NCBI GenBank assembly: GCA_938002995.1 | Contig: CALKZN010000013.1 | Span: 1 to 40,325, forward strand | From: an uncultured Arenicellaceae bacterium | Lineage (GTDB): Bacteria; Pseudomonadota; Gammaproteobacteria; Arenicellales; Arenicellaceae | Direction: 5' to 3' | Length of the DNA stretch: 40,325 nt | Position numbers and translations under genes: made by a program | Shown: positions 27,683 through 36,267 of the stretch, piece by piece | How the letters are laid out: every line of letters begins with the position of its first letter | How positions within the stretch are numbered: the stretch's first letter is position 1 | Notes under the pieces: model-generated | Told to the model about the DNA's origin: nothing | The model's database searches: none | What the model saw: the letters and a program-made list of their open reading frames with translations, nothing else

Positions 27683-29278
27683 TTATAATGGATTGATTCG
27701 CAACAAAGCACGGATTCGATTAGGCCTGAGCGTAGGTTTTGTTGTTACACCAGCAATAGTACTTATACCTGATGCGAAAATCGTCGTAACCAATCCCCTG
27801 TCAGCGCAAATGTGCCAAGAGTCTCCTGAGGTCTGAGCAACACCGCCAATAGAGTCATTACTTGATCTCTTAATTTGAGGCAATTCAGTAGTCGACCCAA
27901 AAAAGTTTCGACTCATTCTGACAGGCATAATCGCTATAGGAGTACCAAACGACTCTGCCTCTAAAAAGAAAACTCCACATCGTCCGTTCATTCCTGCGAT
28001 AGAATTTTCACCTAGGTCATAAAAGTTATTATTACTTATTGTCGTAAATTTTCTATTACGGAAATCATTCGTGTCTTGTTGGGTTATAAACAACCCAACC
28101 CCAGCATCAAAGCCATTAATATTATTACCTCTGATAAATCGAGAGTTTGAAGAAACGACTCCGGCAGCCTGACTATTGATCTTAGTTGCTGAAATTGTAT
28201 TGTCTAAAATACTTGCTCCACCACCAATATCAGTCACTCCCAAAAGAGTGGGATTAACAATAACATTCCTAGAAACTGTTTGTGGTGTTAAAAGGCTTAT
28301 CGAAGCATAAAAACTATCAACAATATTATTGGTTATTCTAGCTTTCTCAGAAAGAGATACTATTCCTGAAGAAAGAGCATCCCCAGAGTTTCCTACCTTT
28401 TCAATATTATTATCACTCACTAAAGATCCGCTACCTGATAATATAATCCCAGCAAAACCTGCATCTCTAAAATTTGACGCTTTGAATGGAAAACCCGCCA
28501 TGCCGCTTATTGAGCGAAAATCATGCTTGATATTATTATTTTTTATCGTTGACCTTCTAGTCGTTTTAGACAAGTCAATCACATCAACTCCGAAACCAAG
28601 AATATTATTTTCAGTCAAGATCACGCTATCACCAATAACGTTCACTGCGCTTAGAGATGGAGCAGTAACAAGTGATGCAACAGTAGGGTTAAGAGCATTA
28701 TCTAACTCACACCCAATTGCTTTACTTGCGGGAAGTTGATCAACAATTTGATATAAATTATTTCCTTCAATTCGCAAACCCGCAACAAGACTAGCCGGGC
28801 TAAAAATTTCTTCGGCTGTATAAACAATAAATGAAGCTGCTGGAGGAATGATATTACAATTAACAATTTCTGCGCCATTACCAGCACGAATCACTTCTGC
28901 ATTTTTAGACAAGATAGTGAAGCCTTTGCCTCTAATCTTTCCTATCGAAACGCGGTCAGATTGCACATCGATAGTAGGCCCAGTAGCTGCAATGCTACCT
29001 CTTCCATCAATGGTAGTGACTTTTGACCCACCAGTGGATTCAAGTTTGATACCTATTGTATTAATAACCAAGTTTTCTTGGTAATTGCCAGGTCCAACAA
29101 TAATACGCGAATTCGGTGTTGCTCGATTTAGTGCCGCATTAATTAAATTGCAAGGCTCTGTACGAGAACATACTGCATTTTCCTCTCCCCACTTTTCTAC
29201 ATATAACGTAGCAGCATAAGCCGAGTTAACTATTAAGGCAGATGAAATAATCGCAAGCCTCATCAATGTATTTTTCAT
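27683..29278 (-). CDS. Secreted right-handed beta-helix protein, paralogue 1
   Basis: A 531-residue exported protein with a signal peptide ending in S-A-Y-A-A, followed by L-Y-V-E-K-W-G and C-S-x-x-x-P-C, a likely disulfide cap. The body has repeating short strands with Asn turns (G-N-N, S-D-N-N-I, I-T-N-N-I, S-R-N), typical of parallel beta-helix proteins. It ends in L-R-P-N-R-I-R-A-L-L-R-I-N-P-L, a tail shared by its two neighbours. Function is unknown: beta-helices of this kind can be polysaccharide lyases or adhesins, but no catalytic signature is visible. The start at 29278 has AGGGAAC 5-7 bases upstream and puts the signal at residue 1; a start at 29299 would add 7 residues. It is the most divergent of the three and lies 47 bases before the lipoprotein gene. 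Confidence 0.75.
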   Translation of the reverse strand: MKNTLMRLAIISSALIVNSAYAATLYVEKWGEENAVCSRTEPCNLINAALNRATPNSRIIVGPGNYQENLVINTIGIKLESTGGSKVTTIDGRGSIAATGPTIDVQSDRVSIGKIRGKGFTILSKNAEVIRAGNGAEIVNCNIIPPAASFIVYTAEEIFSPASLVAGLRIEGNNLYQIVDQLPASKAIGCELDNALNPTVASLVTAPSLSAVNVIGDSVILTENNILGFGVDVIDLSKTTRRSTIKNNNIKHDFRSISGMAGFPFKASNFRDAGFAGIILSGSGSLVSDNNIEKVGNSGDALSSGIVSLSEKARITNNIVDSFYASISLLTPQTVSRNVIVNPTLLGVTDIGGGASILDNTISATKINSQAAGVVSSNSRFIRGNNINGFDAGVGLFITQQDTNDFRNRKFTTISNNNFYDLGENSIAGMNGRCGVFFLEAESFGTPIAIMPVRMSRNFFGSTTELPQIKRSSNDSIGGVAQTSGDSWHICADRGLVTTIFASGISTIAGVTTKPTLRPNRIRALLRINPL

Positions 29279-29339
29279 ATTTTGTTCCCTATGAACCAAT
29301 CTTTTATACCTAAATCTTTAAGTGTCTATCTACTTTACT

Positions 29340-30926
29340 TTAAAATGGGTTAGTTCTAAAAATTGCACGGATACGATTCGCTCGTAATGAAGGACGAGTC
29401 GTCACATTTGTAATTTCTAGTTTTCCTGTCGTATTACTAACAAGACCACCTGCAGTACATGTATGCCATGCTTTTCCTAAAGTCGTAGCTACGTCTGTCA
29501 TAACAGAGCTCGAAGACTCTTTAATTTGTGGAAGTTCAGTGGGAGAACCATAGAAATTCCGACTCATTCGTATTGGCAAGTCGACATTCTTAATAAAAAC
29601 ACCACAGCGACCAACAGGACTTCCAAAGAAATCTACATTGTTTGAATCATAAAAATTATTGTTACTCACAGTAGTAAATCGAAGTTTAATTGGAAAAAAT
29701 ACTCGCTGATCAATTTCTAACGACGTACTCCCATCATTTACAAAACCACTGATATTATTGCCTCGAATAAAACGAGAATTGGTAGCAGAGATTCCTATTG
29801 AAAAATTAACATTTTCAGAGGATGAAAACACCGTATTATCAGTAATTGTCGCTGATGAATCACTCGCAAAATCGCTAATACCAACAAATGACGAATTAAT
29901 AACAATATTACGAGAAACTGTTGGCGCAGCGAAGGTATTGATGTTTACCGAAAAATTTTCAACAATATTAGAAGTAATTCGAGTTCTTTCTCCGTCAGAA
30001 TCTATGCCATTAGTAAAAGTGACGCCTGAATCTCCCAATTTCTCAATATAATTATCACTAATTAAAGAAGAATTACCAAAAATATCTAAAGCTGCATATG
30101 AAACGATACCCCCAAACGGACCCGAACCTGGAAAAGGAAAACCAGAGATCGTAGCTAATGTATTAAAGTCATGCTTGATATTATTACCTTTAATCGTCGA
30201 CCTTTTGACAGTCTCTGATAAGTTCAAAACTGTAATTCCTGTGCCAATGATATTGTTTCCCGTCAAAATAACGCTATCTCCAACCACTTTGACAGCATCA
30301 AGTGATGCGTTCTCCGACAAAATAGAAGCGGTTGGGGCATTGAAATCATCTAATGAACAACTTGAACCGACAAGATTTGGCGCCGTGGTAATATTTTGAA
30401 ACAAATTGTTTCCTTCTATTCTTGCACCTGAAACCCTCACTTCAGGAGAACGTGTCGCATCCGCGAAGAAAAAAGTATCTCCCCCAAATGAAAACGAATC
30501 AATTCCGCATGCTGTTACTTCTGAGGCAGTTCCAACCCGAATAATTTCAGCATCTTCACTTAAAATTGTGAAACCTTTGCCACGAATCTTACCAATCGAA
30601 ACACGATCTGCTTGAATATCAATTCCAATTACTCCTGACCCAATATTAGCCGCGTCAATTACTGTAACCTGTGGGCCACCCGTTGATTCAAGTTTGATAC
30701 CTGTTTGTTGTATTAACAAACCTCCATCATATCTTCCAGGCCCAACTATAACTCGTGAGTTAGGTGTCGCTATATTCAATGCAGTTGATATCTGATCACA
30801 TGGGTCTTTTGCAGAACATGCTCCACTTGGGCTACCCCATTTCTCTACATATAATGTAGCGGCATTTGCGGATGAAAAGTAGAGAATTGATACTGCAATT
30901 ACAGATTTCAAAATTGATTTATTCAT
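29340..30926 (-). CDS. Secreted right-handed beta-helix protein, paralogue 2
   Basis: A 528-residue exported beta-helix protein closely related to paralogue 3: same signal peptide pattern (L-K-S-V-x-x-x-S-I then F-S-S-A-N-A-A), same cap (C-S-A-K-D-P-C-D-Q-I), same start of the helix (V-G-P-G-R-Y-D-G-G-L then G-I-K-L-E-S-T-G-G-P-Q-V-T), and the I-K-G-N-N-I-K-H-D-F turn in the middle. The tail is R-P-S-L-R-A-N-R-I-R-A-I-F-R-T-N-P-F, preceded by an N-V-T sequon. AAGGAAAAAATC lies before the ATG. The gap to paralogue 1 is 61 bases and shows no terminator, so the two are probably cotranscribed with the lipoprotein and oligosaccharyltransferase genes. No catalytic motif seen. Confidence 0.75.
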   Translation of the reverse strand: MNKSILKSVIAVSILYFSSANAATLYVEKWGSPSGACSAKDPCDQISTALNIATPNSRVIVGPGRYDGGLLIQQTGIKLESTGGPQVTVIDAANIGSGVIGIDIQADRVSIGKIRGKGFTILSEDAEIIRVGTASEVTACGIDSFSFGGDTFFFADATRSPEVRVSGARIEGNNLFQNITTAPNLVGSSCSLDDFNAPTASILSENASLDAVKVVGDSVILTGNNIIGTGITVLNLSETVKRSTIKGNNIKHDFNTLATISGFPFPGSGPFGGIVSYAALDIFGNSSLISDNYIEKLGDSGVTFTNGIDSDGERTRITSNIVENFSVNINTFAAPTVSRNIVINSSFVGISDFASDSSATITDNTVFSSSENVNFSIGISATNSRFIRGNNISGFVNDGSTSLEIDQRVFFPIKLRFTTVSNNNFYDSNNVDFFGSPVGRCGVFIKNVDLPIRMSRNFYGSPTELPQIKESSSSVMTDVATTLGKAWHTCTAGGLVSNTTGKLEITNVTTRPSLRANRIRAIFRTNPF

Positions 30927-31442
30927 GATTTTTTCCTTGTATAAATATATAGGAGATTTATTAAAAATAAGCCTCCTTTCAAAATGGCTGGCTTAGGTTC
31001 CACCCAAACATTAACTATCAGTAAATATTATATCCTGAAAACTTCTTCCTTTTAAACAATAAAAAATGATTAAACGTTAAAAATCATAAATTTTCCAAAA
31101 ATTAAACTTATTTTCTAGAAAGTTGGAAAACATATATTTCCATTGGGGTAAATATTAAATTCATTTGAAGAATATAAAAACACCTAACTGGTAAGCCCCT
31201 AGTATTCTAGACACTTAATAGCGTTACAATTAACGCATTATAGAGGTGTCAACCTAAGATTAAAACACATACATTAAGAAACCCTACCTAGAATCTCTTC
31301 TTTTGTAAATTTATTACACCTTCGCTTTATAGTAAATTTCATTCACTCGCAGACTCAAGTTACCTATAATCTACCGTCACATACCCTAGCTTCTATTCAA
31401 TATATGTCAAATTAGGTTTACCTCTATAGTATGCATAGCAAA
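30927..31442. other. 516-bp gene-free gap between beta-helix genes 2 and 3
   Basis: No coding frame is convincing here and the sequence is strongly A/T-rich. On the minus strand it must hold the 3' end of paralogue 3 and the promoter of paralogue 2. A GGATATAAT-like -10 with AGTTAATGTTTG upstream (plus strand 31005-31030) recurs before paralogue 3. A nested inverted repeat (ACACCT 31180-31185 with AGGTGT 31244-31249; inner GCGTT 31221-31225 with AACGC 31232-31236) sits in the middle. No T-tract terminator was found. Confidence 0.5.
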
Positions 31443-33062
31443 TTAAAGTGGATTACTTTTGAAAACTGCACGAATACGATTAGGTCGCAATGATGGTCTA
31501 CTAGTCACATTAGTGATTTCAAGCCTACCAGTAACATTGCTAACCAAGCCGTTTGCTGCACAAATATGCCATGAGCTACCAACGCTTCCAGGTACACTAT
31601 GAACAAGTGAACCACTTGACTCTTTAATCTGTGGAACTTCCACTGTAGATCCATAAAAGTTTTTACTCATTCTAGTCGGAGTCTCGACTTTTCTAATGAA
31701 AACAGCACATTTCCTATTCACAGGAACAATAGGAATAATTATAGTGGACGTCTCATCTAGAGCTAATGATCCAACATAACTACGAAAATCATTCACATCA
31801 TAAAAATTATTATTAGCAATTAATGTTTGTCGAACCTTGCTCGGGCTAGATGGCGAACTGCGTTGATCTATTATCAAAGCAGGTGAGCTAAAGCCACTGA
31901 TATTGTTTCCCCGAACAAAACGAGCATTGCTAATAAACATCCCTGTTCCAAGAGTAGAAGAATGTACAATATTGTCAGTGATAATTGGAGAAGAAAAACT
32001 TGCCAAGTCCGCAATCCCATAGAGAGAAGAACCCAAAACTATGTTTTTTGATACTGTTAGTGACCCTGCAATACTCATATTTATATCAAAGTTTTTCACA
32101 ACATTTGAAACAACACGTATTTTTTCTGACAATATAGATGTCACCAAACCTACTGTGAATACAGACTCAGAGCTGCCGATTTTTTCAATTAAGTTATTGC
32201 TAATTTGTAAACCCTTACCATCTGCTCTTAAGGCATCATATTGAGAAACGAAACCTAATGAGTCTCTAAAAGGAAACCCATCAATACCCATAAAATCACT
32301 AAAGTCATGCTTTATATTATTCCCTATAATAGTCGATTTTTTAATAGTGTTAGATAACTGAACAACATTAGTCCCACTGCCTACAATATTATTCTGTGTT
32401 AGAATTACCCCGTCTCCCACCACACTTATGGCATTAAGCGAAGGTCTTTCCACTACCTCGACCGAGTTAGGGCTATCATAGTCATCTAACCAACAAATAG
32501 AATCTATTGAAGCTGGCTTAACATCGGCTCTTTGAAGCAAGATATTACCTTGGATACGAGTGCCGGATATATGAGTTGAAGGGGATCGAGTTTCACGTCC
32601 ATAGAAAAATTTTTCATTACCAATAAAAAGGGTATCAATTTCACATGCTATTAAATTTCCAAGCTCACCGATCCTAATTATTTCAGCATTTTTACTTAAT
32701 ATTGTAAAACCTTTTCCTCCAGCCTTACCCACAGAAACTCTATCAGCCTGAATATCTATACCAATTATTCCAGAGTCATCATTAGTCGCATCAATAATAG
32801 TGACTTGTGGTCCACCCGTTGACTCTAGCTTGATACCGCGTTGTTGAATAGAAAGACCTCCATCGTACCTGCCTGGGCCAACTAAAACTCTAGAATTAGG
32901 TGATGCTATGTTTAGGGCTGTTGTAATTTGATCACACGGATCTTTTGCAGAACAAACTCCACTTGGATTGCCCCATTTTTCCACATATAACGTGGCTGAA
33001 TTTGCTGATGAAAAGCAGAATATTGACGCTGTAAATACAGACTTCAAAAAAGTTTTTTTCAT
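31443..33062 (-). CDS. Secreted right-handed beta-helix protein, paralogue 3
   Basis: A 539-residue exported beta-helix protein, the longest of the three. It shares with paralogue 2 the signal peptide pattern, the cap (C-S-A-K-D-P-C-D-Q-I), D-Y-D-S/D-D-F-N-type loop, I-I-G-N-N-I-K-H-D-F and the tail R-P-S-L-R-P-N-R-I-R-A-V-F-K-S-N-P-L with a preceding N-V-T. It carries an insertion of about 20 hydrophobic residues (T-S-T-I-I-I-P-I-V-P-V near residues 430-445) absent from the others. AAGGAAAGGGAAAATTC precedes the ATG. A separate promoter upstream (33063-33234) and the 516-bp gap downstream suggest it is transcribed on its own. Function unknown; no catalytic signature recognised. Confidence 0.75.
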   Translation of the reverse strand: MKKTFLKSVFTASIFCFSSANSATLYVEKWGNPSGVCSAKDPCDQITTALNIASPNSRVLVGPGRYDGGLSIQQRGIKLESTGGPQVTIIDATNDDSGIIGIDIQADRVSVGKAGGKGFTILSKNAEIIRIGELGNLIACEIDTLFIGNEKFFYGRETRSPSTHISGTRIQGNILLQRADVKPASIDSICWLDDYDSPNSVEVVERPSLNAISVVGDGVILTQNNIVGSGTNVVQLSNTIKKSTIIGNNIKHDFSDFMGIDGFPFRDSLGFVSQYDALRADGKGLQISNNLIEKIGSSESVFTVGLVTSILSEKIRVVSNVVKNFDINMSIAGSLTVSKNIVLGSSLYGIADLASFSSPIITDNIVHSSTLGTGMFISNARFVRGNNISGFSSPALIIDQRSSPSSPSKVRQTLIANNNFYDVNDFRSYVGSLALDETSTIIIPIVPVNRKCAVFIRKVETPTRMSKNFYGSTVEVPQIKESSGSLVHSVPGSVGSSWHICAANGLVSNVTGRLEITNVTSRPSLRPNRIRAVFKSNPL

Positions 33063-33234
33063 GAATTTTCCCTTTCCTTAAAGTTCAATAGAAAGTCTAT
33101 TTAAAAAGTATTTAGTTTAAGTTTCGTTCATTTCAAACATTAACTATTGAAAATACTATGCAAAAAATTTAAACACAACAATTAAATATTAAAATGATAG
33201 AATATTCGCATTGGGAAAGCATGTCAGACCAAGT

Positions 33235-33981
33235 TTATATTTCTACATATAAAGCCTTCACTACGGAAAACAACAAGTCCAAATCTTCAGACCTAGACAA
33301 ACGATGATCACCATCATCAACAAGATGTAAACGTGCATTTGGCAATAAAGCATGAACTTGCTCAGAACGTTGCCAAGGCACGACATCATCTAATTTGCCG
33401 TGAATTAAATACACAGGAGCTGTTAGATGAATTGGCTTATCCAGCAAACAATGCTGCTCTCCATCTTCAATTAAATTTGCATAAATTTTATAAGGTTGTT
33501 GGTCATCATACTCATTTGGCACTGAATAGAATTTTCGACCCAGTTTATCGACTTCTAGAGATAAACCTTCAACTCTCTGAGGATAGTATTTAGTCATATC
33601 TGCGGCACAGGCGAGTAAGACCAAACCCTTGACTCGATCAGGGCGTTGCAATGCGGCAAGGATCGCCAGCCAACCTCCCATTGAACTGCCAACAAGCACA
33701 ACATCATCAGAAATATGATCAATGATTGCAAGGGTATCTGCCAACCATCGTGAAACAGAACCCTCTGCAAAGTCACCTTCTGATTGACCGTGGGCAAAAT
33801 AATCAAATCGGATATAAGCTTGCCCTTTGTCGATGCAATATTTCTGCAAAGCTAAGGCTTTAGTGCCTTGCATACTAGAGTTAAATCCACCGCAGAAAAT
33901 CAGATATGGTGGTTTTCCATGAGTAAGATAGTAGGCAATTTCATATCCATTTCTTGATAATTTTTTCACATTCAATCCCAT
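33235..33981 (-). CDS. Alpha/beta hydrolase
   Basis: A 248-residue cytosolic hydrolase with the complete catalytic set: nucleophile serine in G-S-S-M-G-G (about residues 97-102), acid in L-D-D-V-V-P, and histidine in D-G-D-H-R-L near the C-terminus. F-C-G-G-F-N-S-S near 29-36 gives the oxyanion loop, and F-D-Y-F-A-H-G-Q-S follows the usual strand 4 arrangement. It resembles the acyl-protein or short acyl ester hydrolases (ABHD10/serine-aminopeptidase-like group), but the substrate cannot be read. Located downstream of the matB/thioesterase genes on the same strand (189 bases away), it could hydrolyse an acyl thioester or ester in the same pathway; this is inference from position only. Confidence 0.82.
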   Translation of the reverse strand: MGLNVKKLSRNGYEIAYYLTHGKPPYLIFCGGFNSSMQGTKALALQKYCIDKGQAYIRFDYFAHGQSEGDFAEGSVSRWLADTLAIIDHISDDVVLVGSSMGGWLAILAALQRPDRVKGLVLLACAADMTKYYPQRVEGLSLEVDKLGRKFYSVPNEYDDQQPYKIYANLIEDGEQHCLLDKPIHLTAPVYLIHGKLDDVVPWQRSEQVHALLPNARLHLVDDGDHRLSRSEDLDLLFSVVKALYVEI

Positions 33982-34170
33982 TTAATTAATCAGAAATTAC
34001 ATCCCCATTAACTAAAAGGTATATCTTCCCAGTTAACTTCTAAACTTTTAGTATGAATTTCCCTCATGATTGTTAATTCATATATAAATAATCGATTATG
34101 GCAAGTAATCCTAAATACTTTGCGCAAGCATTTACTGCTCCTAGATTATTAGTAAGGAATATAGATCAGC

Positions 34171-34623
34171 TTAACTAATACAGTAATAGCTTGCGTGTAA
34201 AACAGCATTGTTATTTTTCCCGAGATTCACATCTAATGACAACTTGCTTTTACCTTTAGCCCTAAAATTTTCAAAGAAGGCTTGCCGATCTTCTTCTAAA
34301 ACCAAAGAAGAACATTTAAAATCAGCCTCTACAGGAGTTTTATAAATAATTTCCGCTTTACTCACGACAAGATTTCCGTTCATACCAAATAAAGACATAT
34401 TGTAACTACATAATGCCCATCCGGTTAATACACTTGCAGAATAAATACTTCCTGCAAAACCCGTTCCATGTAAATTAACATTTGGCTCTAATGGCGCTGT
34501 GGTCTCAATCAAACCGGCTTCTAAATTGACTATTTCAAACTGCATAAAATTACTTAATGGAATAGTCCTACGAATTTTTTCTTGCATCCAAATATGTGGA
34601 GAGACATTTCTAGTCATGTTCAT
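34171..34623 (-). CDS. YiiD C-terminal-type hotdog thioesterase
   Basis: A 150-residue hotdog-fold protein resembling the thioesterase domain at the C-terminus of YiiD (YiiD_C family). Marks are N-x-H-G-T-G-F-A-G-S-I-Y-S (about 49-61) on the central helix, T-G-W-A-L-C, and A-E-I-I-Y-K-T-P-V (about 89-97). In E. coli YiiD the domain is fused to an acetyltransferase; here it stands alone. It should cleave acyl-CoA or acyl-ACP thioesters; substrate unknown. It follows matB by 90 bases on the same strand, so a role in removing malonyl- or methylmalonyl-CoA, or an acyl product, is possible. It overlaps no other gene. Confidence 0.72.
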   Translation of the reverse strand: MNMTRNVSPHIWMQEKIRRTIPLSNFMQFEIVNLEAGLIETTAPLEPNVNLHGTGFAGSIYSASVLTGWALCSYNMSLFGMNGNLVVSKAEIIYKTPVEADFKCSSLVLEEDRQAFFENFRAKGKSKLSLDVNLGKNNNAVLHASYYCIS

Positions 34624-34713
34624 AGTCCTGAAGTTTTAAACATTCACGTAATTGCGATCTTACCTAAAAAGGTAATGAGCATCCGAATTAATAACTAACA
34701 ATACTATCTAATT

Positions 34714-36207
34714 TCATTTGTACGCTTGGGCATATTTTTCTCTAAGTATATTTTTTTGAACTTTACCCATAGTGTTCCTGGGCAATTCATTAATGAAATA
34801 GATGCTTTTAGGTTGTTTAAATTTAGCGAGTTTTTCTGCCAAATTTTGACGCAAAATATCTGAATCTACTGTTGCACCTTTATTTAAAACAACAACTGCA
34901 GTGACTCCTTCGCCGAAATCCATGTGAGGAACTCCAAAAACGGCAGATTCTTTAACCTGAGGAATTTCATCAATGCATATTTCTACTTCTTTTGGGTAAA
35001 CGTTATAACCCCCAGAAATAATCATGTCTTTAGCCCTCCCTACAATGCATATACGATCGTTATCATCCATTACTGCAATATCACCAGTAATGAAAAACCC
35101 ATCATCTCTAAATTCTTCAGCAGTTTTTTCCGGCATATTCCAATACCCAGAAAAAACATTTGGACCTTTAATTTCAAGAACACCAATATCTCCTCGTGAA
35201 ATTTCTTGTCCTTTATCATCGGCAATTCTAGCCGCTACTCCTGGAAGAGGAAAACCAACTGAACCAGCTATCCGTTCGCCATTATAAGGGTTTGATGTAA
35301 TCATTAATGCCTCTGTCATACCGTAACGCTCTAGAACTCGATGACTCGTACGTTCTTCAAAATCAAGAAAAGTCTCAGCAAGTAATGGCGCAGAACCCGC
35401 AATAAATAGTCTCATATTTTTGACAAGATTTTTATTGAACTTAGCATGAGCCAATAAACGAACGTAAAAAGTTGGAACTCCCATCATTACAGTTGCATTA
35501 GGAATATCTTTGATAACATCATCTACATTGAAGTTTTTATGGAACAATATCTTTGAACCATTGAGCAATGCGCAATGGAGAGCTACAAACAAACCATGGG
35601 CATGATAAATTGGCAATGCATGTAGTAAAACATCTCCAGTTTCAAACCCCCAATACTTGTGAAGAACAAGAGCATTCGATGACAGGTTTTCAGTTGTGAT
35701 CATTGCTCCTTTTGAACGACCTGTTGTTCCAGAGGTATATAGCATTGCAACAATTTCATCTGAATCGACATCTTCTAGAGATTCAAAAGGTTGAGCTACG
35801 TTGAAAGAATCAATCAATGAACCTTTTCCTTGATCATTCAAAGTAAATATTGAAGGAACCTTTCCACTCAGGCTTACTTTAGGATCACAAATAAACACCT
35901 TTGGCTTTGCGTCTTCGATGAAGTAGTCAACTTCTGTGTCAGTATAAGCCGTATTAAGCGGAACAAAGATTGCTCCAGCACGTAAACAGGCTAAATATAA
36001 CAATACAGCTTCAGGGGATTTTTCTACCTGAACCATGACGCGGTCACCTTTTTTAACGCTTCGACGTCTTAACACTGAAACCATTTTAGCGGAACCAATA
36101 TCTAGCTCTTCGAAGCTAATAGTTCCTCTATCATGCTCAAGAAAAACTTTTCCCATATCGCTAGGAAAGCGTGACCGAAAAAAGTCGTATAGATTTTTAT
36201 TACTCAT
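34714..36207 (-). CDS. matB: Malonyl-CoA/methylmalonyl-CoA synthetase, MatB-type
   Basis: A 497-residue adenylate-forming enzyme (ANL superfamily) that activates malonate, and in known homologues methylmalonate, with ATP and CoA. The P-loop Y-T-S-G-T-T-G-R-S-K-G is at 157-167. The hinge and A8 region G-R-A-K-D-M-I-I-S-G-G-Y-N-V-Y-P follows near 393-408, and the catalytic lysine is in N-T-M-G-K-V-Q-K near the C-terminus. The compact N-terminal domain and the E-L-P-R-N-T-M-G-K-V end resemble MatB more than fatty acyl-CoA ligases. I prefer the ATG at 36207; a TTG at 36225 adds 6 residues. It lies downstream of the TRAP genes. The preference for malonate over methylmalonate is not decided by sequence; the MeaB-like neighbour favours the latter. 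Confidence 0.85.
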   Translation of the reverse strand: MSNKNLYDFFRSRFPSDMGKVFLEHDRGTISFEELDIGSAKMVSVLRRRSVKKGDRVMVQVEKSPEAVLLYLACLRAGAIFVPLNTAYTDTEVDYFIEDAKPKVFICDPKVSLSGKVPSIFTLNDQGKGSLIDSFNVAQPFESLEDVDSDEIVAMLYTSGTTGRSKGAMITTENLSSNALVLHKYWGFETGDVLLHALPIYHAHGLFVALHCALLNGSKILFHKNFNVDDVIKDIPNATVMMGVPTFYVRLLAHAKFNKNLVKNMRLFIAGSAPLLAETFLDFEERTSHRVLERYGMTEALMITSNPYNGERIAGSVGFPLPGVAARIADDKGQEISRGDIGVLEIKGPNVFSGYWNMPEKTAEEFRDDGFFITGDIAVMDDNDRICIVGRAKDMIISGGYNVYPKEVEICIDEIPQVKESAVFGVPHMDFGEGVTAVVVLNKGATVDSDILRQNLAEKLAKFKQPKSIYFINELPRNTMGKVQKNILREKYAQAYK

Positions 36208-36246
36208 AATGTATTTTTTCACCAATTATATTCAACATGGTTTTTT

Positions 36247-36264
36247 AAATTTGAATACAAATTT
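36247..36264 (-). other. Perfect 7-bp hairpin between the TRAP permease and matB genes
   Basis: AAATTTG (36247-36253) and CAAATTT (36258-36264) are separated by four bases. The core TTGAATACAA is one base away from the palindrome TTGTATACAA at 39280-39289. It has no T tract in either direction, so it is not a clear terminator; it could be an mRNA processing site or a degenerate operator. Confidence 0.3.
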
Positions 36265-36267
36265 TGT

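Noticed and set aside
28329-30615. Several plus-strand frames of 60-140 codons opposite the beta-helix genes
   Set aside because: They lie antisense inside strongly supported genes with signal peptides and shared tails, and have no ribosome sites or recognisable motifs.
27683-33062. Possibility that the three repeated genes are a CRISPR, transposon or phage tail-fibre array
   Set aside because: The repeats are full-length genes with signal peptides; there are no short spaced repeats, transposase, terminal inverted repeats or other phage genes.
34098-34178. A 26-codon plus-strand frame between the thioesterase and alpha/beta hydrolase genes
   Set aside because: No ribosome site, overlaps the 3' end of the thioesterase gene, and no family recognised.
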